64,000 nucleotides of DNA from an uncultured Bacteroidales bacterium. Lineage in GTDB: Bacteria; Bacteroidota; Bacteroidia; Bacteroidales; Paludibacteraceae. The translations under genes were made by a program, and so were the position numbers. The notes below the pieces were generated by a model. It did not search any database. It was not told the origin of the DNA and saw only the letters and a program-made list of their open reading frames with translations. Location of the stretch: contig CACXCA010000071.1 of the NCBI GenBank assembly GCA_902766045.1, positions 1 to 64,000 of the forward strand, given 5' to 3'. Below are positions 54,103 to 62,132 of the stretch, one piece after another (the first letter of the stretch is position 1; every line of letters starts with the position of its first letter).

Positions 54103-55491
54103 TTAGAATTTTACGGTTAGCGATACTTCTGTTGAGAAATCATTTCGTTTATAGTCTTCCGTTGGAAGTTTGCTTCTATATTCGTGATAGAATCCAGTGC
54201 AGATAAAGAAATGTGTGCTGATTTTGCAATCGAAGTTAACAGAGGTGTCAAATATATAATCGTTGAAATTTTCGAAACTGGGTTGATAAAAGGATATGCA
54301 ATTGATTGTTAACACATCACCTATCTTTTGTCGTATTTTTGGACGAAGAGAAAGCCTGTAGTTACGCTCGCTTAGGATACTTTTCTCGGGTGTATATTTA
54401 ACGCGATCGAACATAAATGCGGCGCTAATGGAATAACTGCAAAGGTCGGGTTTGTCATATATTCGTAGTTTGACACCTGTCAGAGCACTTATCTTGTAAT
54501 CGTATGCTTTGAATTTGTTTGTGATGAACTCAATGGCAACGAAAGGCGACCAGCGGTTGTATTGTAGGATATCTGTTTTGATAGAAGCTTTTAATTCTTT
54601 GTTTCTCAGCGTTTCGTTGTCCTTCTTATAGATGAATTTGTAGTTGGTGAGAAAAGATATAAGGCTGTCGTTTCTGCTAATTTCACCAGCGGTGTTAAAT
54701 CCTAAATCATTGATGTTTCCTGAATTGAAAATTCCACCGAGAGATGCTTCAAAAAACCACTTTTTCTCGTTGCTGTTTTGGGTGGATGCAATAGTTTCTT
54801 CCGTGGAAGAACATTGACGTATCTCTATGTCATCCAAAGCTAAGTCGCCTCCGCTTCCTGATGCCCCACAATATACTTTACACACGATGGATGTTACATC
54901 TTCTGGAACTGAAAAAAATATTCCGAATTTTTGCCATGCATAGTTTTCATGATCAATGACAAAATCTCGTTGTTTAAAGGTGTAGCCATTCGAATCTTCT
55001 ATGGACAATGTTATAGGAGCGTCTGAAGATGCATTGACGGGATGTCCCCAAACCGAGAAATACAACTGCGTATTGTGTGATAGATTATTCAGTTTGTGTA
55101 CATATACTGGGTTGAAGTAATCCAAATCTATCTGCATAAAATAGCCTTTTGTTGTGTCACTTTCGTATGTGTGATCACCAAAATCTGCGTACCAATCAGA
55201 GTATATATGAGGGGGATCTCCAGCGAGTTTTCTTCTGATTATGGCTTCTTTTCTAAGACCGTATGCTTGATACCCTAAGCACCAAAGATGGCTGGAATAG
55301 TTCAGATTGTTTATGGAATCGGGCAATGGCTCTTCCCTTCGTGCTGCATCCTCAACATGATTTCCTCCAAAGTCCTCTTTGAATAATAAAGTCCCTTCAC
55401 CGCATTCAAAGTTATGTGCATCAATAGGTTGTATGAATAGAATCCATCCAATAAATAGTATAGTTCTTCTTATATGTTTTGCCCAAATCAT
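54103..55491 (-). CDS. Jelly-roll plus beta-barrel surface protein, function unknown
   Basis: 462 residues from ATG 55491. Signal segment (TILFIGWILFIQPIDA); then a beta-sandwich of MAM/jelly-roll type (about 30-225) with LLFKEDFGGN, the LYFSVWGHP strand and LALDDIEIRQC at the end; a short linker; and a C-terminal barrel of about 200 residues with alternating strands ending TEVSLTVKF, resembling DUF481 (YdiY-like) outer membrane proteins. The arrangement would display the jelly-roll on one face of the outer membrane. The promoter at 55506-55538 excludes the longer frame from 55536. The ligand is unknown. Confidence 0.7.
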   Translation of the reverse strand: MIWAKHIRRTILFIGWILFIQPIDAHNFECGEGTLLFKEDFGGNHVEDAARREEPLPDSINNLNYSSHLWCLGYQAYGLRKEAIIRRKLAGDPPHIYSDWYADFGDHTYESDTTKGYFMQIDLDYFNPVYVHKLNNLSHNTQLYFSVWGHPVNASSDAPITLSIEDSNGYTFKQRDFVIDHENYAWQKFGIFFSVPEDVTSIVCKVYCGASGSGGDLALDDIEIRQCSSTEETIASTQNSNEKKWFFEASLGGIFNSGNINDLGFNTAGEISRNDSLISFLTNYKFIYKKDNETLRNKELKASIKTDILQYNRWSPFVAIEFITNKFKAYDYKISALTGVKLRIYDKPDLCSYSISAAFMFDRVKYTPEKSILSERNYRLSLRPKIRQKIGDVLTINCISFYQPSFENFNDYIFDTSVNFDCKISTHFFICTGFYHEYRSKLPTEDYKRNDFSTEVSLTVKF

Positions 55492-55505
55492 AACTAAATA
55501 ATTAA

Positions 55506-55538
55506 CAAATATATAAAAGTGATGCTCTATTACCAAAA
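55506..55538 (-). promoter_or_regulatory. Sigma-ABfr promoter of the jelly-roll/barrel gene
   Basis: On the - strand TTTTG (55534-55538) and TATATTTG (55506-55513) are 20 bases apart, with ATG 55491 about 15 bases beyond the box. Confidence 0.65.
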
Positions 55539-55612
55539 GGCAAGATGATTGTCATAAGATTGTATGGCAAACACTTCTATAAGCTTTTTCGGAGTTGCTT
55601 CCGGTGTGTATG

Positions 55613-56638
55613 TTACATTTCAACTCTGGAGAATGGAGGTAAGGAAATATCGCAAAAATCTTTGTTTTGATATTTAAAATAACCTGCTATGGCAACCATT
55701 GCTCCATTGTCTGTGGTATAGGAAAATTTAGGAATGTATATTGTCCATTTGAATCGTTTGGCATAATCCTCGAAAGCGGAGCGAAGTGCGGAATTTGCAG
55801 ACACACCACCAGCTACGGCAATTCGGTTGATACCTAAATCTTTTGCGGCTTTTCTTAATTTATTCATTAGAATATCTACCACTGTGAATTGAAGAGAAGC
55901 ACATAGGTCGTTTTTGTTTTCTTCTATAAAGTTTTCATTCTTTTTTAGTTCATCTCTAAGCAAGTATAAAAAGGATGTTTTCAATCCGCTGAAACTGTAA
56001 TCGTAGTTGGGTATCTGAGGCTTGTGAAACTGAAAGGCTTTAGGATTACCTTCTTTGGCTAGTCGATCGATGACAGGTCCTCCAGGATAGGGGAGTCCCA
56101 TCACTTTCGCACATTTGTCAAACGCTTCACCTGCAGCATCATCGATGGTCTGTCCTATGATTTCCATGTCGTAGGGACTTTTCACCAAAACGATTTGGGA
56201 GTTTCCTCCAGAGACTAATAGACAGAGAAAAGGGAATTGAGGAAGTTCTTTCTCTTCCCCTTTGACTTGAATGAAATGAGCAAGTATATGAGCTTGTAGA
56301 TGATTGACATCTATTAGTGGAATATTCAGTGCTAATGATAATCCTTTGGCGAAAGAGGTGCCTACTAATAGCGAGCCCATTAATCCTGGTCCGCGAGTAA
56401 ATGCGATGGCAGATAAATCTTCTTTCTTTATGCCTGATTGTTTAATAGCCTCATGTACAACAGGTATAATGTTTTGTTGGTGGGCACGAGAGGCTAACTC
56501 AGGAACTACACCGCCATACGCTTCATGTACTTTCTGACTGGCAATTACATTGGATAATAAAAATCCATCACTCAAGACTGCAGCAGAGGTGTCGTCGCAA
56601 GAGGATTCTATAGCTAAAATATTAACCGACTTTCCCAT
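55613..56638 (-). CDS. tsaD: tRNA threonylcarbamoyladenosine transferase TsaD
   Basis: 341 residues of the Kae1/TsaD ASKHA fold. It transfers threonylcarbamoyl to A37 of ANN-decoding tRNAs with TsaB and TsaE. Motifs: LAIESSCDDTSAAV at the start, VVPELASRAHQQN, GPGLMGSLLVG, the metal-binding HLQAHILAH (HxxxH), LLVSGGNSQIVLV and AVAGGVSANSALR. The start is divergent from tamB, with a -7 box 26 bases upstream. Confidence 0.97.
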   Translation of the reverse strand: MGKSVNILAIESSCDDTSAAVLSDGFLLSNVIASQKVHEAYGGVVPELASRAHQQNIIPVVHEAIKQSGIKKEDLSAIAFTRGPGLMGSLLVGTSFAKGLSLALNIPLIDVNHLQAHILAHFIQVKGEEKELPQFPFLCLLVSGGNSQIVLVKSPYDMEIIGQTIDDAAGEAFDKCAKVMGLPYPGGPVIDRLAKEGNPKAFQFHKPQIPNYDYSFSGLKTSFLYLLRDELKKNENFIEENKNDLCASLQFTVVDILMNKLRKAAKDLGINRIAVAGGVSANSALRSAFEDYAKRFKWTIYIPKFSYTTDNGAMVAIAGYFKYQNKDFCDISLPPFSRVEM

Positions 56639-56663
56639 TTCGTTAAATTTTTTTAAACGTCTG

Positions 56664-56671
56664 CAAAATTA
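56664..56671 (-). promoter_or_regulatory. Putative -7 box of tsaD
   Basis: TAATTTTG on the - strand, TAnnTTTG match, 25 bases before the tsaD start codon. Confidence 0.5.
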
Positions 56672-56716
56672 CAAAAATCAGACAATAAAAGTGTCCATAC
56701 CATGAAAACAATTTGT

Positions 56717-56724
56717 TAAATTTG
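56717..56724 (+). promoter_or_regulatory. Putative -7 box of tamB
   Basis: TAAATTTG matches TAnnTTTG. The start near 56731 lies 17 nt before the proposed ATA start at 56748, a spacing like that of ftsK. Confidence 0.5.
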
Positions 56725-56747
56725 CATAGAATATATATTGATTTGAT

Positions 56748-59700
56748 ATAAAACGATTTACTTACATATTACTTTCCATCTTAGGAGTATTTTTACTGTT
56801 TCTCTTATTTGGGTATGTGGCGTTGCAGAATAAACGTATGCAACGTTCGGTGGTTGATATGGTAACGACGAGTCTTTCGCATCAGGTGGGAAGTAAGGTT
56901 TCTATAGAAGAAATAGACTGGAATTTCCCTAATAGTTTTGTGCTGAAGGATGTATATGTAGAGGATAAGAATCGTGATACTATGTTGTTTATGGATCGAA
57001 CGAAGGTCACGATTAATTTGTGGAGATTGTTCTCCTCTCAGATTTCGTTTCGAACCATACAGTTTACGGGCTTGGAGGCAAATCTCTCGGTAGATTCCAC
57101 ACAGGTTCCTAATTTTCAGTTCTTTATAGATGCATTTAAGTCGGATAATAATGATACGTTGTCATTAAAATGGACAATGGATATAGAATCGTTTGCATTT
57201 GAAAATTGTCAGATTTCTTATAAAAATCCATACGTTGAGGAGAATTTAATCGGAAGATTCAATCCGAATGATGTTCGATTATATGACATCAACGGATGCT
57301 TGTATGTCCGTACGTATGATGATGATTCCCTGAATGTTAAAGTGGATAATATATCATTTAAAGAACAGTCGGGTTTTGTGGTGGATGATATCTCTACGGT
57401 GGTTGCCTTAAATGATGAGAATATAAATTTGACGAAATTTGTTTTAAAGACACCTAATAGTTCGTTGGAAATAAATAAGTCGATACTCTATCATCAGCAT
57501 TATGAGGCGTTAAAAAAGCCTCAAGAGCTGTTGCGAGGAGCTATTCAGTTTTCTCCTTCTGTGATTAAATTGTCAGATTTCTCTGTCTTCCATCCAGCAT
57601 TGGATCTTTTGCAGGAGCCATTTACGATTGAAGGAGAGATATATGGTTCGCTTTCTCATATTCAAGCGAATGGCTTGATGATGAAGTATGGCAAATCTAC
57701 TTGTATAGCAGGAAATGTGGCAGTTAGAAATTTATATCCAGATTCAAAAAAAATGAATCTGGTGGCTAATGTGGAGAAAATATCATCGAATTATTCGGAG
57801 TTGTCGGATTTGCTTTGGGTGGCACTGGATCGTGATATACAATTGCCTAAGACATTGGACTCTCTTGGGGTTATTTCTTATCGTGGGACCTTGAATGGAG
57901 ATTTGTCAAACATGCTGTCGGAAGGAATGATTCTGTCAAATATGGGAACGTTGAATGTGTCTGTGGCTATGAACTCTCAGGATCTTCAGCTTAACTCATA
58001 TACGGTAGAAGGGAAAGTGAACACTAAAGATTGTCATTTGAATAAGGTTTTTGGTGATGCTTCTCATTTAGGCAATGTGGCATTCAATGCGGAAATTATC
58101 CTACATAAGTTGTCTGACCGGAACTTTAGGCTGAAAGCACAGGGGGCTGTTGATTCTTTTTATTATAAAAATTATTGTTATGAGAATATCCGGTTAGATG
58201 GTAATTTTGATAACAGCGGCTTTGATGGCAAGCTGATAATGAGTGATCCTAATGCGGAATTGAGTTTCTTAGGTAAGGCCGATTTGAGAAAGGAAAATCC
58301 ATTGTACCATTTTTCTTCGAATGTGAGGGATTTCAATCTGACAAAGACTCATTTGCTGGAAGGCGTTGATGACACCCATCTTTCATTTGATGTGGAAACT
58401 AATTTTGTGGGAAATAATTTGGATGAACTGGAGGGCTCTTTCTCTTTGGATAATGTGATATTTGCTCAGGGAGAAAAAGAGTTAGGCATGAATAACTTAA
58501 GTATATCAGCTACAGTTTTGCCTGGAGAAAATAAAAAGTTATCGGTTTATTCAGATTATATTAACGGATATATAAAAGGTAAATATGCATTGACGACTCT
58601 TCCTGCATTCTTTTATAATATTGCACATCAATATCTCCCTGCGATTGTGAAAGATGAAAAGATGGTCGTATCCAAAAATGGTAGGATTAATAATTTCACG
58701 TATGATTTTTCTATTGAAAATTTAGAACCTATTCATGATGTTTATCCGATGCCGTTGGTGGTAGAAGATGAGGCGAAGTTGAAGGGGTTTGTCAATGAAC
58801 TAACGCATAAGTTTAGGGTTCGTCTAGAGGCTCCATATGTTAAGAAAGGGGAGTCAACTCTTCGAAATTTAGTTTTCTTATGTGAGAATCCGCATGATCA
58901 GTTGAAACTGATGTGTAGAATGGATTATCATCCTAAAAACACATCCCGTCGTCCCTATTATCTTTCTCTAAACACGGATGCTAAAAACAATGATGTGAAT
59001 GTGGATTTCAACTTTAGTAATTCTGTGGAGGAAACCTATAGTGGTAAAGTGAAGTTGGAAACATTATTCAAAGATTATGTAAAAGGTGAAGGCGTTACAG
59101 CCGATATCCATATTTCTCCTTCTCATATCATTCTGAATGATACGATATGGACAATAAAGGAGAGTTCGATTGCATTGGATAAGAAATGGATCTCTGTAGA
59201 TAGCTTTAAGTTTAGTCATGGCACACAGTTTTTATATGTGAATGGTGTGAATTCATCTGTTGCATCTGATAGTATAAATGTACATTTCAGTGATTTATAT
59301 CTGGGATATATCAGTGACATAATTGCGAATGATGACATCTCGTTTAATGGTGTGGCTGATGGTGATGTTTTTGTGTTTAAATTATTTGACATGCCGTATT
59401 TCAAGGGTGACTTGTATGTTTATGATAGTGAAATCAATGAATGTGTCTTGGGAGATATGTCAATAGTGTCGGCATGGAAGGATAGAGAGAAATGTATAGA
59501 TTTTAATGCGGAATTATTGTCTCCGTATCGAGATAATACAAATCTGTCCAAATCAAAGCTTCACGGAGGAGTCTTCCTTGGTAATGACTCGTTATATATA
59601 GGAGGAAAGTTAAAGGATGTCAGCATGGGATTCCTTCGTAAATATTTAAAAAATGTATTACAAAATAATACAGGAACAGTGAGTGGTGATATTGCTGCTT

Positions 59701-61283
59701 ATGGTAAGTTCGGTAATATTGGGTTGGAGGGAATGACGTATGTGAAGGATATGGCATTTGATGTTGATTTTCTTAAAACATCTTTTGTCTTATCTGATTC
59801 TGTTAAGTTGACTCCTCATACGATTGAATTGAACCAGACTCAATTATATGATACGGAAGGTCATTACGGAGTCATCTCAGGTATGTTGCTGCATGATGCG
59901 TTCCGAAATATTAAGTTCGCTTTCGATTTGGATTGTAATAATCTGTTGATAATGAACACCAAAGAAGAGGATAATGAAACATTCTACGGAAAGGCTTATG
60001 CAAAGGGAAAAGCACATTTTTCGGGAACACCGGAAACAGTCAACATTGAATTGGCAATGAAAACGATGCCTAATACGATGATGATTATTCCGATTGAAGG
60101 TGTTTCATCTGTTAAGGATGGTAATTTTGTTACGTTTGTTGAGTCGGAAGAGAACAAGACGATGCAGGAAAAGAGACGATTACGTAGAGAAAAAATAAAG
60201 CAGATCAATGAGCAAAAGACAAAGACCTCAACCAATATCCAATTAGTGGTGGATCTGGAAGCTACTCCAGATGCTCAAGTGCATTTGATCATGGATCAAC
60301 AGCAGGGAGATGTGATTCGTGCTAATGGGTCGGGCTCACTTCGCTTGTTGTATAATCTAAAAGAAAATGATTTTAAGATGTATGGCGGCTATGAAATAGA
60401 AAAAGGAGACTACTTATTTACAATCCAAAGTATTATCTCTCGAAAGTTTGATATAATTTCTGGTAGTACGGTTCAGTGGACAGGTAGTCCGTATCAAGCC
60501 GATATTAACATTAAGGCAAAGTATTCATTAAATGCTTCGTTAAGTGATATCATAGATGATCCTATGATTGCATCTAATACGACGATGGTCAACTGTCTGA
60601 TGAATTTAACGGGAACAATTACTTCACCTAACATTAAATTTGATATCGAATTACCTAATTCTGACGACGATGTGCGTAGTCAATTAAAAAGTCAAATCAA
60701 TACAGAAGAGGCTATGAATCGAAATATAGCTTCACTCATGGCATTGGGTCATTTTTATAACTTAGATAAAAGTGTTGAGGCAACGACCGAGTTGTCATCA
60801 GTCGGTTTTTCTACCTTGTCCTCTCAGCTTTCAAACTGGATCTCTAAGATGACGCAAGATGTTAATATCGGGTTCAATTATCGTCCTACTTCGACGGGTG
60901 CGGATGGAACAGTCACTTCAAGTGAGTTCGATGTGGCTCTTTCAACACAGTTCTTAAATGATCGGTTGATTTTAAATGGTAATTTTGGGTACAGGGATGA
61001 AGTGGAAGATGCAGAGAATATCTCCAATAGCATCGTCGATTTTGATATTGAATATAAACTGAATAAGTCGGGAAAATTCAGAACGAAAGGATTTAATCGT
61101 TCTAATAATAGTTATTTCAAACAATCTCCGAACACACAAGGATTGGGTGTGGTTTATCGAGAGGAATTCGATACTTTTTCTGGATTACTCAAATCGTATT
61201 GGAATGCTTTAAAACGTGATGAGAAGAAGGAGAAAAATAAAAAAGAAGACAAAAAAGAAAAAAAGAAAGACAAGAAAGAGTGA
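56748..61283 (+). CDS. tamB: TamB/DUF490 translocation and assembly protein
   Basis: A giant periplasm-spanning protein of the AsmA/TamB family, about 1511 residues if started at 56748. Beta-helical repeats fill most of it, and the DUF490 domain is near the C-terminus (LRLLYNLKENDFKMYGGYEI then YLFTIQSIISRKFDI). The end is lysine-rich. TamB serves outer membrane protein or lipid transport. The first conventional start, GTG 56817, lies after an in-frame stretch coding a membrane anchor (KRFTYILLSILGVFLLFLLF, 56751-56810). The only codon placing Met before it is ATA 56748, giving M-KRFTYILL. The frame is closed by TGA at 56739. The start is therefore proposed as AUA, with sequencing error or mutation as alternatives. 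Confidence 0.88.
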   Translation: MKRFTYILLSILGVFLLFLLFGYVALQNKRMQRSVVDMVTTSLSHQVGSKVSIEEIDWNFPNSFVLKDVYVEDKNRDTMLFMDRTKVTINLWRLFSSQISFRTIQFTGLEANLSVDSTQVPNFQFFIDAFKSDNNDTLSLKWTMDIESFAFENCQISYKNPYVEENLIGRFNPNDVRLYDINGCLYVRTYDDDSLNVKVDNISFKEQSGFVVDDISTVVALNDENINLTKFVLKTPNSSLEINKSILYHQHYEALKKPQELLRGAIQFSPSVIKLSDFSVFHPALDLLQEPFTIEGEIYGSLSHIQANGLMMKYGKSTCIAGNVAVRNLYPDSKKMNLVANVEKISSNYSELSDLLWVALDRDIQLPKTLDSLGVISYRGTLNGDLSNMLSEGMILSNMGTLNVSVAMNSQDLQLNSYTVEGKVNTKDCHLNKVFGDASHLGNVAFNAEIILHKLSDRNFRLKAQGAVDSFYYKNYCYENIRLDGNFDNSGFDGKLIMSDPNAELSFLGKADLRKENPLYHFSSNVRDFNLTKTHLLEGVDDTHLSFDVETNFVGNNLDELEGSFSLDNVIFAQGEKELGMNNLSISATVLPGENKKLSVYSDYINGYIKGKYALTTLPAFFYNIAHQYLPAIVKDEKMVVSKNGRINNFTYDFSIENLEPIHDVYPMPLVVEDEAKLKGFVNELTHKFRVRLEAPYVKKGESTLRNLVFLCENPHDQLKLMCRMDYHPKNTSRRPYYLSLNTDAKNNDVNVDFNFSNSVEETYSGKVKLETLFKDYVKGEGVTADIHISPSHIILNDTIWTIKESSIALDKKWISVDSFKFSHGTQFLYVNGVNSSVASDSINVHFSDLYLGYISDIIANDDISFNGVADGDVFVFKLFDMPYFKGDLYVYDSEINECVLGDMSIVSAWKDREKCIDFNAELLSPYRDNTNLSKSKLHGGVFLGNDSLYIGGKLKDVSMGFLRKYLKNVLQNNTGTVSGDIAAYGKFGNIGLEGMTYVKDMAFDVDFLKTSFVLSDSVKLTPHTIELNQTQLYDTEGHYGVISGMLLHDAFRNIKFAFDLDCNNLLIMNTKEEDNETFYGKAYAKGKAHFSGTPETVNIELAMKTMPNTMMIIPIEGVSSVKDGNFVTFVESEENKTMQEKRRLRREKIKQINEQKTKTSTNIQLVVDLEATPDAQVHLIMDQQQGDVIRANGSGSLRLLYNLKENDFKMYGGYEIEKGDYLFTIQSIISRKFDIISGSTVQWTGSPYQADINIKAKYSLNASLSDIIDDPMIASNTTMVNCLMNLTGTITSPNIKFDIELPNSDDDVRSQLKSQINTEEAMNRNIASLMALGHFYNLDKSVEATTELSSVGFSTLSSQLSNWISKMTQDVNIGFNYRPTSTGADGTVTSSEFDVALSTQFLNDRLILNGNFGYRDEVEDAENISNSIVDFDIEYKLNKSGKFRTKGFNRSNNSYFKQSPNTQGLGVVYREEFDTFSGLLKSYWNALKRDEKKEKNKKEDKKEKKKDKKE

Positions 61284-61328
61284 TGTGACTTGAAACCTAA
61301 CTTTATAACCTGTCCTTACGTTTTTATT

Positions 61329-62132
61329 CTAGAGGTATGTGTTTAATCCAACATGTCCATATTGAATGTCCCCTTTGTACTCGTCCTTTAGTTGAGCATA
61401 CTGATCGATACCTGTGCAATGGCAGGCAATGATTCTGTCAATGGATAACTGATTTAATTTATTTGCTAGTTGTCGAATGGTCTGCTCGTCCTCATGTAGT
61501 GTGTGAAAGCCGCCTATGACTAGATCTATCGGGCCATCGAAGTGTTCTAATGCACTTTGAATTGTGTTGACAATGCCTCTGTGTGCGCATCCACTTACAA
61601 GGCTTAACTTGTTGTTTTTTTGAATCACGAGGAACTGTTCATCCTCAAATGAATCTTCTTTTAGATTATTTCCATCCCGTACTGTTAGATGCGTAAAATG
61701 AGTCTCCTTTGCATCGAATATTTTAATGTTGGGCATGATGTATATTCCTTCTGCTATTCTTGTAATCTCTTTGGTGATGTGAAGACGATCTTTAGGAATG
61801 TGAATGTTTGTTGGAATGCCGATATATTTCCCAATCTTGTTAAATTTGGGTGTGTCATATCCTTCTTTGATATAAATATCAGCATGGTTGTTTAGTTGTA
61901 GAAATTTTTCTATTCCACCGGTATGATCATAATGGCCGTGGCTCAGTACCAATGAATCTATCTCATTGATATCTATATCAAATAGTTGTGCATTGTATGC
62001 AAATAGATCTGTTTGTCCTGTGTCAAATAGTATCTTGTGGTTGTCATCTGTTTCAATGTAGAGACAGAATCCTAATTCTGCTTTTGCATCAGATTGGAAA
62101 ACAGTATTTTCAATTATAATTTTTAGTTTCAT
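61329..62132 (-). CDS. Metallo-beta-lactamase-fold hydrolase
   Basis: 267 residues with the zinc motif LVLSHGHYDHTGGIEKF, an earlier ILFDTGQTDLF, GCAHRGIVNTI and a late IIACHCTGIDQ. The set resembles the subgroup annotated as 7,8-dihydropterin-6-methyl-dihydromethanopterin-type hydrolases, but the actual substrate is unknown. The gene overlaps the upstream YgiQ gene by 4 bp, so translation is coupled. Confidence 0.88.
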   Translation of the reverse strand: MKLKIIIENTVFQSDAKAELGFCLYIETDDNHKILFDTGQTDLFAYNAQLFDIDINEIDSLVLSHGHYDHTGGIEKFLQLNNHADIYIKEGYDTPKFNKIGKYIGIPTNIHIPKDRLHITKEITRIAEGIYIMPNIKIFDAKETHFTHLTVRDGNNLKEDSFEDEQFLVIQKNNKLSLVSGCAHRGIVNTIQSALEHFDGPIDLVIGGFHTLHEDEQTIRQLANKLNQLSIDRIIACHCTGIDQYAQLKDEYKGDIQYGHVGLNTYL

